64,000 nt of DNA from JABFXX01 sp964419605. GTDB lineage: Bacteria > Myxococcota_A > Polyangia > Haliangiales > Haliangiaceae. Within the stretch, counting starts at the first letter, position 1. Every line of letters starts with the position of its first letter. A program made the position numbers and the translations under genes. The stretch covers positions 1-64,000 of the forward strand of contig CAYQQM010000019.1 in NCBI GenBank assembly GCA_964419605.1, given 5' to 3'. The notes under the pieces are model-generated. The model did no database searches, was not told where the DNA came from, and worked only from the letters and a program-made list of their open reading frames with translations. Below are positions 45,056-54,057 of the stretch, one piece after another.

Positions 45056-45249
45056 TTAGTACACTTCCCGGTAAGTTGGTGGCCACCCCGGTCGCCGAGG
45101 CGACCGGATGGCGAGGCGCGACGAGGGAGCGTACCCGAAGGTACGTGACCGACGACCCTTGGAAGTCCCTGACGAGGGAGGAGCAACGAAGACAGCCGGA
45201 ATGGATCGGCGGCCCGGGTGGTCACGAACTTGCGGGGGCCTGTACTTAG
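45056..45249 (-). repeat. Intergenic hairpin repeat element with locus-specific arms
   Basis: A 194-bp element with long terminal inverted repeats. Left arm 45056-45096 (TTAGTACA..., AAGTTGGTGGCCACC...) and the reverse complement of the right arm 45209-45249 (TAAGTACA..., AAGTTCGTGACCACC...) agree at about 32 of 41 positions. Inside lies a core resembling that of 6634-6784: GGCGAGGCGCGACGAGGGAGCG, a GTACC/GGTAC hairpin, and the shared string GGAAGTCCCTGACGAGGGA. A CGGTCGCC/GGCGACCG hairpin sits next to the left arm. The TAA stop of the TPR gene is part of the right arm. The right arm recurs alone at 2757-2805. Confidence 0.87.
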
Positions 45250-46184
45250 TGCTCCACGGTGCCTGGCTCACTCGGAACAGGGGTTTGCGCCGGATCGGGC
45301 ACTAAAACCTCGTCGGGGGCATCATCACCCATGCCCTCATCCAGAGGGTACAAGCGCCCGGGGTCGGCGGCATCCGCGGAGTCCTTGAGCAGGTCGATAT
45401 GATCATCCTTGGATTTGGGAACAAACAGCGCAATCGAACTTACCCCCTCGAGCCGTTTACGACTGGCATGGGCTTGCTTCGACCCAAGCCCGCCTCCAGC
45501 CTCGAAGGCAGCTCGGGCCTCATCCAGCCGATCGAGCTGTTCGAGCGCTAGGCCGAGATTATTGAACATGTACCCGGTTGCACCAGGACGAGAGGTGGCC
45601 TCGGCAAGATGCGCCGCGGCGTCGTCATAGTGTTGCAACTGCAACTCAGTGTAGCCGAGGTTGTTCCACGCCCAAACGTTGGCCGGGTCGATCTCAATAG
45701 CTCTCGAGAACGCCTCGATCGCAGCGTCGTAGGCAAAACGGTGCAGCTCGGCTCGGCCCTTGGTGTTCCATGCCTGACTCGACAAAGGAGCGAGCGCAAC
45801 CGCCTTGTTCGCTTCGGCGACCGCCGGACCGCGCTGCCCCGTCGAAATATACAGCCGCGCAAGCTCGATGTGAGGCTGGGCGGCCTTCGCATCGAGGCGA
45901 ACCGCGGTTTCGAACATCGCTTTGGCGCGAACTGTGTCCCCGCTTTGCATAAGAGCGAGGGCACCGGACAACGCTTCGCTGTACGTCGTCGGATTCGGAG
46001 CTTCGGCAGCTCGAGGGGCGGACTGACTGTTCGCGGCCTCGTAGCGCAGCGCGGCTTCAGACCGGACTGCTGGCAATGGGAGTTTTGGAACGAACGCAGA
46101 GAAATCGACGCTGCTCCCGGCGCCGTCCCCGCACGCGCCAATGGCTGCAAACAAAGCGAATCCAACATGACTGACTGACTTCAT
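45246..46184 (-). CDS. TPR-repeat lipoprotein
   Basis: About 312 residues from ATG at 46184, with AAGGAAGG upstream. A short signal ends in a likely lipobox (FAAIGAC). Several tetratricopeptide repeats follow, about residues 70-230 (QPHIELARLYISTGQRGPAVAEA, AWNTKGRAELHRFAYDAAIEAF, VWAWNNLGYTELQLQHYDDAAAH, MFNNLGLALEQLDRLDEARAAF), then an acidic C-terminus. Outer-membrane or periplasmic scaffolding is likely. Its stop codon lies in the hairpin element at 45056-45249. Confidence 0.85.
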   Translation of the reverse strand: MKSVSHVGFALFAAIGACGDGAGSSVDFSAFVPKLPLPAVRSEAALRYEAANSQSAPRAAEAPNPTTYSEALSGALALMQSGDTVRAKAMFETAVRLDAKAAQPHIELARLYISTGQRGPAVAEANKAVALAPLSSQAWNTKGRAELHRFAYDAAIEAFSRAIEIDPANVWAWNNLGYTELQLQHYDDAAAHLAEATSRPGATGYMFNNLGLALEQLDRLDEARAAFEAGGGLGSKQAHASRKRLEGVSSIALFVPKSKDDHIDLLKDSADAADPGRLYPLDEGMGDDAPDEVLVPDPAQTPVPSEPGTVEH

Positions 46185-46325
46185 ACGGACCTTCCTTCGT
46201 GAGTCGATGTCCGTATGAGCAGCAGGCATGCCAGATCCGTGGCTCTTGTTTTCTACATTATTCCAGTTGGATAGACGGTCGCCTGCCGCAATGTGGGCAG
46301 CCTGACACGCAACTGTGGCTGGTCC

Positions 46326-48776
46326 TTAGGCGCGCCTTGATGTTGTGCCTATCGAAGACCGAGCGCCCGGCAACGAGGCGCGGCCACCGTCGCTTTGGGA
46401 ACTCGTTTCGTCGCTGTTCTCAATGCGCCGAGTTTCCCCCACTCCCAAGGTGAGGCGTTCTTGGTCCACGCGGACACAAACTTCGCGACCACGTAGCACA
46501 GTCAAATCCAGACCTTTGTGGTCAAGCCGTACATTCAGCACACAGCCTTGTCGCTGCAAGTTGAACTCGGCAGTGGGCAAACTCTCCGGCAAGTTTGGGC
46601 GGAACTCGATGCAGTCGCCATGCTCGATGAAACCGGCAAAGCCGTGGACGAAACACGCCCAAACCCCGCCCGTGGAAGCGATGTGAGCGCCGTCAGAGGT
46701 ATTTTTGTGGGTGTTACACAAGTCTAAGTACAGGGCCTGTTTGAAATAGTCGACGGCCAAGTCGTTCTTGCCAATTTGTGCGGCAACGGCACCTTGGACG
46801 CACGCGGACAAGGAGGAGTCACCCGTGGTCCGCGGGTCGTAGTACTCAAAATTTTTGGTCGCCTGAGCTTTTGTAAACTGTGGCCGCAACACGAACAGCG
46901 CCAAAGCCACGTCCGCCTGCTTGATGACTTGATGGCGATAGATCACCAACGGATGAAAGTGGGTCAACAGTGGATACTGATCGTCCGGTACGTTGGCCCA
47001 GTCCCACTCTCGGCAGCTCAAGAACGCATCGTCTTGGGCAATGATACCCAATGTGTCATCGTGGGGGATAAACATTGCTTCTGCCGCTTCCGACCAGGCG
47101 CTGATCTCAGATGAGTCTAGGTGGAGCGACAGCACGAGGTCGTTGAAGCGCTTCACGTTGGTGTTTTGAAGTTCTGTCAGCACATCCGCTGCGTAGCGCA
47201 GACAGTATTGCGCCATGAAGTTGGTATAGGCGTTGTCATTGACCACGGCCGAGTACTCATCGGGCCCGGTCACGCCGTGAATGTGAAACTTCTTGTCGCC
47301 TCTTTGGGAATAAAATCCCAGGTCCACCCACAGTCTCGAGGTCTCCACCAAGATTTCGGCACCCTCGTTTTCGAGGAACTCCACGTCTCGAGACGCCTCG
47401 ACGTAACGGCGCAAGGCGTAAACGACCGCTGCGTTGATGTGATACTGCGCAGTGCCGGCCGGATAGTAGGCCGAAGCCTCCTCGCCATTGATCGTGCGCC
47501 ATGGGTATAGCGCGCCACGCTGGTTGAGCTCGCGAGCCCGCTTACGAGCGGCCGGAAGTAGGTGCCAACGGAAGCGGAGCAAGCTCCTCGCTGCAGCCTG
47601 ATTGGTGTACGCCAAGAATGGAATAACGTACATTTCCGTATCCCAAAAGTAATGGCCATCGTACCCATTCGAGGTCAAGGCTTTGGCGGAGATGCCCTGC
47701 TCTTGTACGCACGCCGAGGCCTGAATCAATTGATAGAGATTCCATCGAACAGCCTGCTGCAACCGAACATCGGATTCAATCGCGATATCGCTAGACTCCC
47801 AGAGCTTTTCAAACAGCTCGACCTGCCCCGCTTTGATGGCAAGTTCGCCTTCCCGTTCGGCGCCTCGCAGTGTGTACGAGCAACGCTCTGAAAGCTCCTC
47901 TTCTGCCAGGCCGGCAGCGCTGTGATAAGCGAGCAGCTTGGTGATTCGAATCGTCTGGTTGGCACGTGCCGCCGTGCGAAAGACTGTTGTTGCAGCATCC
48001 GGTGTGACACTTGTGGACACTTCAATCGGCGACGCGCAGTCCACGCTGTGTCGATATCCACACGCCAGCGTCATCTTGCTTTCGACGCAGCGGAACCCGA
48101 GCACCACCTCGCTCTCATCGTGGCGGCAGTTTAGGGGCTCCAATACGCGCTGGGTCATTTTGCGAGCAACGCGGGGATCGAGGCCCGAGTTTGCGGCGGC
48201 GGGCTCGCCAGGTTGCTGACCAGCCTGCCTGTTCAGTAGCTGCGACGAAATCACAACAGCTGAATCACCATCCAACAGCGTTACTTCGAAGGTGCACAAT
48301 GCAAGATGGCGATGTACGAGGCTGGCCATTCGCTCAGACACGACGCGCACACGCTTGCCCGAGGAAGTCCGCCAAATGACCTCGCGCCGCAAAATGCCGG
48401 AGCGGAAATCCAGTGCTCTTTCGTAGGTGTCGAGGTCGGCACTGGCGAGGTCCAGTGGCTCGTCGTCGATGTAAAGCTTTATCAGCTTGCCATCTGGGGC
48501 GTTTACCAGGGTTTGACCTTGCTTTGCCAACCCAAAAGCGTCCTCGGCGTGGACGATATTCCACGTCTCGTGAAAGCCGTTTACGTACGTGCCGTGATTG
48601 TGGGAATTGCGACCCTCTTCGGGGTTTCCCCGCATTCCGATGTAGCCGTTGGAGACGGCAAACAAGGTCTCGGTGTGGCCGAGATTGTCTGGACGATATT
48701 GACTCTCCACCAAGCGCCAGGGGTCGGCAGGAAATACATGCAGCGGCAACCCCTCGGGAGTGATAGGTTTTCTCAT
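46326..48776 (-). CDS. Glycoside hydrolase family 65 phosphorylase (maltose/kojibiose/trehalose phosphorylase type)
   Basis: An 816-residue GH65 enzyme that phosphorolyses an alpha-linked glucose disaccharide to glucose and beta-glucose 1-phosphate. Layout fits the family: an N-terminal beta-sandwich (SNGYIGMRGNPEEG about residue 44), then an (alpha/alpha)6 barrel with HYFWDTEMYVIPFL (about residue 375), EEASAYYPAGTAQYHINAAV and the catalytic acid Glu507 in GPDEYS, then a C-terminal beta-sandwich. The sugar linkage is not determinable. It lies 13 bp downstream of a beta-phosphoglucomutase-like gene, whose product would turn beta-glucose 1-phosphate into glucose 6-phosphate, so the pair forms a phosphorolytic pathway. 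Confidence 0.9.
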   Translation of the reverse strand: MRKPITPEGLPLHVFPADPWRLVESQYRPDNLGHTETLFAVSNGYIGMRGNPEEGRNSHNHGTYVNGFHETWNIVHAEDAFGLAKQGQTLVNAPDGKLIKLYIDDEPLDLASADLDTYERALDFRSGILRREVIWRTSSGKRVRVVSERMASLVHRHLALCTFEVTLLDGDSAVVISSQLLNRQAGQQPGEPAAANSGLDPRVARKMTQRVLEPLNCRHDESEVVLGFRCVESKMTLACGYRHSVDCASPIEVSTSVTPDAATTVFRTAARANQTIRITKLLAYHSAAGLAEEELSERCSYTLRGAEREGELAIKAGQVELFEKLWESSDIAIESDVRLQQAVRWNLYQLIQASACVQEQGISAKALTSNGYDGHYFWDTEMYVIPFLAYTNQAAARSLLRFRWHLLPAARKRARELNQRGALYPWRTINGEEASAYYPAGTAQYHINAAVVYALRRYVEASRDVEFLENEGAEILVETSRLWVDLGFYSQRGDKKFHIHGVTGPDEYSAVVNDNAYTNFMAQYCLRYAADVLTELQNTNVKRFNDLVLSLHLDSSEISAWSEAAEAMFIPHDDTLGIIAQDDAFLSCREWDWANVPDDQYPLLTHFHPLVIYRHQVIKQADVALALFVLRPQFTKAQATKNFEYYDPRTTGDSSLSACVQGAVAAQIGKNDLAVDYFKQALYLDLCNTHKNTSDGAHIASTGGVWACFVHGFAGFIEHGDCIEFRPNLPESLPTAEFNLQRQGCVLNVRLDHKGLDLTVLRGREVCVRVDQERLTLGVGETRRIENSDETSSQSDGGRASLPGARSSIGTTSRRA

Positions 48777-48789
48777 AAGTTTCGGTTTC

Positions 48790-49518
48790 TCACTTCATCA
48801 ATTCGGCCAAGTCGCCAACGACCAAATCTGCTCCAGCTGCAGACAACGTGTTTGCACCGATGCCTCGATCCACACCGACCACGAGTCCAAACCCGCCGTT
48901 TGCCCCCGCCTGTACCCCTGAAATAGCGTCCTCGACGACGACAGCAGCTTCAGGTCGCACGTTGAGCAGCTGCGCGCCTAGAAAAAACGCGTCAGGAGCG
49001 GGTTTGCCCCGTAAGTTCTTAGCAGAGATCACGTTGCCATCGACGACGACCTCGAAAACACCACCCAGTCCCGCCGCGTTCAGCACCATGTGAGCGTTGC
49101 GAGAAGATGAGACAATCGCGTGAGGGACGCTTCTGCGGCGCAGGAAGTCCAATAAGGCTGCGGATCCTGGATACGGCTTGACTCCATCGGACGCAAGGAT
49201 TTGCACGAAAAGGTCATTCTTGCGGTTGCCGTAACCGCAAATGCTCTCTTCGCCGGCGGGGCTGTCTGGGGAGCCCTCAGGGAGCACAACATTCCGCGAT
49301 GCCAGAAACGAACGCACTCCGTCATAGCGCGGTTTTCCGTCAATGTGCTTGAAGTAGTCTGCTTCCGTATAGTTGAAGTTGGCGAACAGGGCGGCCCAGG
49401 CCTTTTCGTGAACTTCTGCAGTGGGGGTGATCACGCCGTCGAGATCAAAAAGCACTGCCTGATATGTGTCCCAACGAAACTCGCCAAGAGTCTTTGTCAC
49501 GAGCGGGTGATAATACAA
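48790..49518 (-). CDS. HAD hydrolase, beta-phosphoglucomutase-like
   Basis: A 242-residue HAD-superfamily protein. Motif I is FDLDGVI (nucleophile and acid Asp), the family's second Ser/Thr motif is near AIVSSSRNAHM, and motif III/IV is VVEDAISGVQAGANGG, as in beta-phosphoglucomutases and the related hydrolases fused to or adjacent to GH65 phosphorylases. Partnership with the GH65 gene 13 bp downstream supports the mutase role over a simple phosphatase. Confidence 0.88.
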   Translation of the reverse strand: MYYHPLVTKTLGEFRWDTYQAVLFDLDGVITPTAEVHEKAWAALFANFNYTEADYFKHIDGKPRYDGVRSFLASRNVVLPEGSPDSPAGEESICGYGNRKNDLFVQILASDGVKPYPGSAALLDFLRRRSVPHAIVSSSRNAHMVLNAAGLGGVFEVVVDGNVISAKNLRGKPAPDAFFLGAQLLNVRPEAAVVVEDAISGVQAGANGGFGLVVGVDRGIGANTLSAAGADLVVGDLAELMK

Positions 49519-49580
49519 GGAAATCGCAATCGCTACTGCTGATCCGCGATCTTCGCAGCGGTGCCTAAGGCCGCAGCCAC

Positions 49581-52037
49581 CTACTCCGGCGCGAGCGGGA
49601 GGTAACGCAACGACACGTTTTGCGCTTCGGCAGCCCGGTTGCGGATAGCGTCAAAGTACCCGAATCGCGGAGGCTGATCCCGGGCCTTGCGCCACTCCAT
49701 GAATTGAAGGTCGTCGATATGGACCTCGGCATCTTGCGCCGGTCGTTCCGGGGAGAACAGCAAATTGATCATCACCATGTTTGCGGCCACGCCCGCTGCG
49801 GACATGACGTCGATATCAAACGCGACCTCGTGCCACGTGCGGTCGGACGGGTCGGCGATTGGAACTTCGATGTCGCGCAAGATCTGCCCCAACGGTGCCG
49901 AGCTGGGATCTTCAGACGGATTGCTGTCGTCAAACTTAAACAGGTCGATCCGAAGGCGAAGTGTGCCGCCGCCGTATTGCCTGGCTTTCAGCTGTACGGA
50001 GTACGATGGTGCCGGATCGAGGGGAACGGAGGCCAGCCCGCTGGGCATTTCGGCCCATAGCCGGTGTTGAATCAAGGGTACGCGAGCAACCGGCCGAATG
50101 TGCACCGCACTCCGGCTCCGCGATGTGCGTCCGAGCACGAGATAGCGGTGGCCCGAGGCCGCGTCGCCCCATTCTGCGCGCTCGAATGCCGGACACGATC
50201 CAAAATCCCAGTGCGGCGATTGCGCGGCATCTGTCGCTAAATCCTGTTCGTGGCCGCCCCAGCGAAACATATCGCGACCTAGCTCCACGTCGCCGTCCAG
50301 CCGCGAAAACACCAGGCCGCCTCGGTCAGTACTCCGGCCGACTGCATCCGAGATACGCACAACAGCATCCCCTGCAAGGAATAGTGAGGATGTTTGTTCC
50401 TGTTCGTCGGAAACGATGACCGCGCTGTGGTTTTGCCACCGCAATGTAACGAGCGACGTCAGCGCGTCGACCGGATCGGCGAATGCTCGAACGGCCCCGC
50501 TCGCATCGCGGTTAGCTTTTGCCCCGAGGCGGCTGCGTTCCCACAACGTCAGCAGTGTATTGCGAGCGGCAGTCCCTGTTGCCGGAATCGGGCGGTAGCC
50601 ATCGATCTCCACCGGAATGAGGCGCGCCTGAAGCAGACGATTTCCATCCCATACCGTGCGCAGCACCACACTGGCAAACGTCGAAAGGAAGTCCTGGTCG
50701 AACACAAAGTTGCCCAGGCTATACGCAATGAGCTTGCCGCGATACCACTCGAGCCCTTGCAGCACGTGCGGATGATGGCACACCACCATGTCGGCACCAG
50801 CATCGATCGCAGCGTGCGCGATGTCGCGAACATTAGCTGAAGCGGCCTCTTGGAACTGAAACCCAGCGTGAAGCTGGACCACCAAGACCTCAACGTTAGG
50901 CCGCAGCGCCGCGATGCGCGCAGGCGAGGTGGACCGATCCCAAAACGCGGATCCGCCGTGGCCTCGACGCGCTACCCAATCCTGGAGCTCGGGAAACACT
51001 GTTGATGCGGATGTCCACGCCGAAGCGAACTCCGCGTCCGGAATCGCACCCTCTAGCATCTTGAGCTCGCGCCAGACGCCGCCAACGCGGCGTGGCTTAT
51101 TCGCGATACTCCAGCCGGTCCCGCTAGCCCCCCAGGTGCGAAATTCGTATTGCCACGCTTCGCTGTCGGCAAGATCTCCCGGCACCGCGCTGGTGTCACT
51201 CGGGTAGCTATCGTTGACGAAGGTGCCATCTACGGTGGTCCACGACAAGAATCCAATGCGATGACCTTTGCGCTCGACGACCGCCGGAGACGCAGGGTCA
51301 CCCATCCCCACAGAAGCCCCCGAGTATGGGATCGGCACTGCGGACAGCGCTGCTAGCGTGTCGACGATTCCTGGATCAAGAAAGTCGCGCAGATGATTGT
51401 TTGCCAAGTTTGCGACGTCGATCTGCAGCGCCTGCAAACCGCTCGTCGTAGCGGGACGCGAGCGCAAGATAAAGCGCTTTTTGGGGTACGCTTCCGACAG
51501 TTCGCGCTCGGAGAGCACGGTTTCTACATTGACGGTCCGTACGTCAGAAGCAAGAAACAGCTCGCGAACATCCCCCACAACATTTTCGGCCCCTTCGGCA
51601 GCCGCGTCGACGGGAATCAACGGTTCCCCTGCGGTGGGCGTCTCGTAGCGTCGGCCAAACATCACATCGCCCGCCGCGTGATACGACCACACCTGTCCAC
51701 CGCGTTCAGCGAACAACGTCACGTCGAGATGGTCATCATCGGGGGACACCAGCACTGGCTCCGCGAGATATCCGGCTGCACGTACAACCGCCGCAACCGG
51801 ACGATCGACTTCGATCTGTGCCGAACCGTCGCTGGACGTAACAGCGCTGCGCGTTTGTCCGCGCCATGTAATTTCAGCCCCCGCGACAGGTTGCCCGTCC
51901 GAAGTGACTCGAGTCAAAACCATCGCACGGCGCGGCTCGGTGGCTTGCACGTCGGGGCATGCGGGCGGCGCGGTGCATCCGAACGCCACTACCGCGAACA
52001 ACCATGTCGGTCTGGCACCACGCCATGTCGCACCCAC
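49581..52037 (-). CDS. CapA-family metallophosphatase-like lipoprotein
   Basis: An 818-residue lipoprotein (lipobox FGC at about residue 21). A carboxypeptidase-regulatory-like domain comes first (TSDGQPVAGAEITWRGQ), then the CapA/PgsA domain, a calcineurin-like phosphatase fold used in poly-gamma-glutamate capsule systems: HAAGDVMFGRRYE near residue 120, NLANNHLRDFLDPG (about 215), MVVCHHPHVLQGLEWYRGKLIAYSLGNFVFDQ near 430. The final part (residues about 580-818) is a beta-rich sandwich of unknown role. No capsule biosynthesis neighbours are present. It is 62 bp upstream of the HAD gene on the same strand. Confidence 0.85.
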   Translation of the reverse strand: MGATWRGARPTWLFAVVAFGCTAPPACPDVQATEPRRAMVLTRVTSDGQPVAGAEITWRGQTRSAVTSSDGSAQIEVDRPVAAVVRAAGYLAEPVLVSPDDDHLDVTLFAERGGQVWSYHAAGDVMFGRRYETPTAGEPLIPVDAAAEGAENVVGDVRELFLASDVRTVNVETVLSERELSEAYPKKRFILRSRPATTSGLQALQIDVANLANNHLRDFLDPGIVDTLAALSAVPIPYSGASVGMGDPASPAVVERKGHRIGFLSWTTVDGTFVNDSYPSDTSAVPGDLADSEAWQYEFRTWGASGTGWSIANKPRRVGGVWRELKMLEGAIPDAEFASAWTSASTVFPELQDWVARRGHGGSAFWDRSTSPARIAALRPNVEVLVVQLHAGFQFQEAASANVRDIAHAAIDAGADMVVCHHPHVLQGLEWYRGKLIAYSLGNFVFDQDFLSTFASVVLRTVWDGNRLLQARLIPVEIDGYRPIPATGTAARNTLLTLWERSRLGAKANRDASGAVRAFADPVDALTSLVTLRWQNHSAVIVSDEQEQTSSLFLAGDAVVRISDAVGRSTDRGGLVFSRLDGDVELGRDMFRWGGHEQDLATDAAQSPHWDFGSCPAFERAEWGDAASGHRYLVLGRTSRSRSAVHIRPVARVPLIQHRLWAEMPSGLASVPLDPAPSYSVQLKARQYGGGTLRLRIDLFKFDDSNPSEDPSSAPLGQILRDIEVPIADPSDRTWHEVAFDIDVMSAAGVAANMVMINLLFSPERPAQDAEVHIDDLQFMEWRKARDQPPRFGYFDAIRNRAAEAQNVSLRYLPLAPE

Positions 52038-52207
52038 AGCCTCACAGCATAACGCGAAACCCCGGAAGAAGCACTCGTCGCGCCGTGCACTGTTAACGGA
52101 AGCAGCAACCGTCGAAACGCGAAAAGCGGTCGATCATTGAGTGGTATTGTTCATCCGAATGCGACGCTGCCAAGAACACGACGTGGACGCGAAGCGCGAG
52201 GTCGACG

Positions 52208-54049
52208 ATGAAGGATAGGAATTGGAGCGACATCACCAGCGGCGGTATGTTCCAGTCGCTGGGCTGCGACCTCGTGTACTTTGAGGACCCCAAGGCGGCC
52301 CTGTTTGTACGCCCTGGGCCGGATGGTGCTCAGGATGCGCGCTCTAGCGATGGAACGCGCGTGTTCCAAATGAAGTATCACCAGAATGCAAAAGGGGACG
52401 CTGCGATCCGCGATGCGACGGACGAAGCCAAAACCATCAAGAAGTATCGAGTGCCCGGTCATCCACGCTACAGTCAATGGTTCGGTGTAAAGCACTGGCG
52501 CCTCGTGACAAACGTTGCGTTCTCAGATGCGGACATGAAACGCTGGGACAACGAAGTAGTTCCTCTGTTCAGGGAGCAGGGATTTGAAGAGGTAGCTTAC
52601 TGGTCGCAAGCGCAACTTGACGGGCTCCTCGTCAAACACCCCGAGGTCGATCGTGCCTACTTTCGCGGCGAGATCCGCGCCTTCCTATCGGTGCCCGAGA
52701 TGCGTGAACGCGTGCATGCGCAGGAGCCATTCTTGCGGCGTACCGATGTTGGCGAGATCTTCGGGCGAGACGACGAGGTTGATAAGGCGCGCACATTTCT
52801 AAAGAGTAGCGCCCACCAGTTTCTGGTGATCCAGGGGCCGGGGGGCATTGGCAAAACTCGCTTGTTGCTCAAAATCGGCGAGGACATCGCGAGCGAGGGA
52901 TCTTGGTACGTACTGTGGGCGAACATCGCGACGATGACCGCGACCTCGACGTGGTTCATTGGGGTTGTTCGCGACCGGCGAACGCTCCTACTGGTTGACG
53001 AACCCGACGATGACAAACTGCTCAGGACACTGCTGGAACAGATCGGAGGAAGCGCGTCCAAGTGGAAGGTCGTGGTCACAGTGCGGTCCTCGAACGATCC
53101 GGTGCATCGTTTCCTAGACGGATCCGGCATCAAGCAACGCGTCCAGAAGTTGGAGATCCAGGCATTGCGCGACTCCGATGCTATCGCGATGTGCGAGAGC
53201 CTATTTGTCACAGGCAGGCTGGCATCTCGCCCAGAGGAGGAGCGCAAGCGAGCAGCGCAGGATCTCAGCAAGCGGTTCGCTGGTCACCCTGTTTGGTTGA
53301 CACTCGCTGTGCAGCAGCTCGAAGAACGCGGCGATCTCGCGCAGCTGCCAGCCTCTGCCCAGGCACTTGCCGATGACTACCTTCGCGAGATCGAGAAGAA
53401 CCAAGATGGGGTTGCTCCCGAACTGGTACGCGGCCTGCTCCGCTGGGTCGCTCTCGTGGGGACGGTAAACCGTGACAATTCGGAATCGATCGAGCAAATC
53501 GCCAAGGAAATCGGCGTGGGCAGTAACACGAAGTTGCTGGAACACCTGAACTCACTCGTCAAGCGTCGAGTGCTGGTTCGGCGCGGCGCAGACGATCGCC
53601 TCTTCGAGCTGAAACCCGACGTGCTGCGCGATCATGTGCTGTTGCGCTGGCTGTCGACCGAAGTCGGTGGCGTGCCGCCGGTGATCGCGTCTGACGAAGC
53701 CATGAGATTGATCGATTCGATACGCGATCCGCTCGTGAAAGGGTCGCTCGATCGGCTTGGCCGATCGAAGCTCGAATCCCTTGCGCGCACCGAGTTTCTG
53801 CTCGGCCTTGGCGGACACAAGGTTGATATCCTGGCGCCGCTGTTTAATGCGATTCGTTCGGCGATACCGTCAATGTCCGCGAGCCAACGGGTGGCCCTAG
53901 CAGAAGTTCTCGAGTCGATTGCCTTTTTTCAGCCATTGCAAGTGGTGTCGATGATTCAGGCGATTCGCTCGTCGCACGCCGAGGATGAGCGCATTGAAGG
54001 CTTGTTTGGCGATCGCGTCGTCACGCAGGTCGACGTCAACTTGTTTTAG
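52208..54049 (+). CDS. Nuclease-STAND NTPase (Avs-like), N-terminal part of an apparently split gene
   Basis: 613 residues. Residues about 10-80 look like a PD-(D/E)XK nuclease: GPDGAQDA (Asp39/Asp43), then FQMKYH with Gln54 and Lys56. Residues about 185-400 form a STAND NTPase: Walker A GPGGIGKT at 210-217, Walker B LLLVDEP with Asp264, and a helical middle (AMCESLFVTGRL, QQLEERGDL). The end of this frame stops at a TAG inside a T4 run, and the following frame continues an apparent helical domain without a normal start, so a missing T seems likely. This layout matches the anti-phage Avs (AVAST) family, where phage proteins are sensed by C-terminal repeats. GAGG lies six bases upstream of ATG. 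Confidence 0.78.
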   Translation: MKDRNWSDITSGGMFQSLGCDLVYFEDPKAALFVRPGPDGAQDARSSDGTRVFQMKYHQNAKGDAAIRDATDEAKTIKKYRVPGHPRYSQWFGVKHWRLVTNVAFSDADMKRWDNEVVPLFREQGFEEVAYWSQAQLDGLLVKHPEVDRAYFRGEIRAFLSVPEMRERVHAQEPFLRRTDVGEIFGRDDEVDKARTFLKSSAHQFLVIQGPGGIGKTRLLLKIGEDIASEGSWYVLWANIATMTATSTWFIGVVRDRRTLLLVDEPDDDKLLRTLLEQIGGSASKWKVVVTVRSSNDPVHRFLDGSGIKQRVQKLEIQALRDSDAIAMCESLFVTGRLASRPEEERKRAAQDLSKRFAGHPVWLTLAVQQLEERGDLAQLPASAQALADDYLREIEKNQDGVAPELVRGLLRWVALVGTVNRDNSESIEQIAKEIGVGSNTKLLEHLNSLVKRRVLVRRGADDRLFELKPDVLRDHVLLRWLSTEVGGVPPVIASDEAMRLIDSIRDPLVKGSLDRLGRSKLESLARTEFLLGLGGHKVDILAPLFNAIRSAIPSMSASQRVALAEVLESIAFFQPLQVVSMIQAIRSSHAEDERIEGLFGDRVVTQVDVNLF

Positions 54050-54057
54050 CTTGGCCC

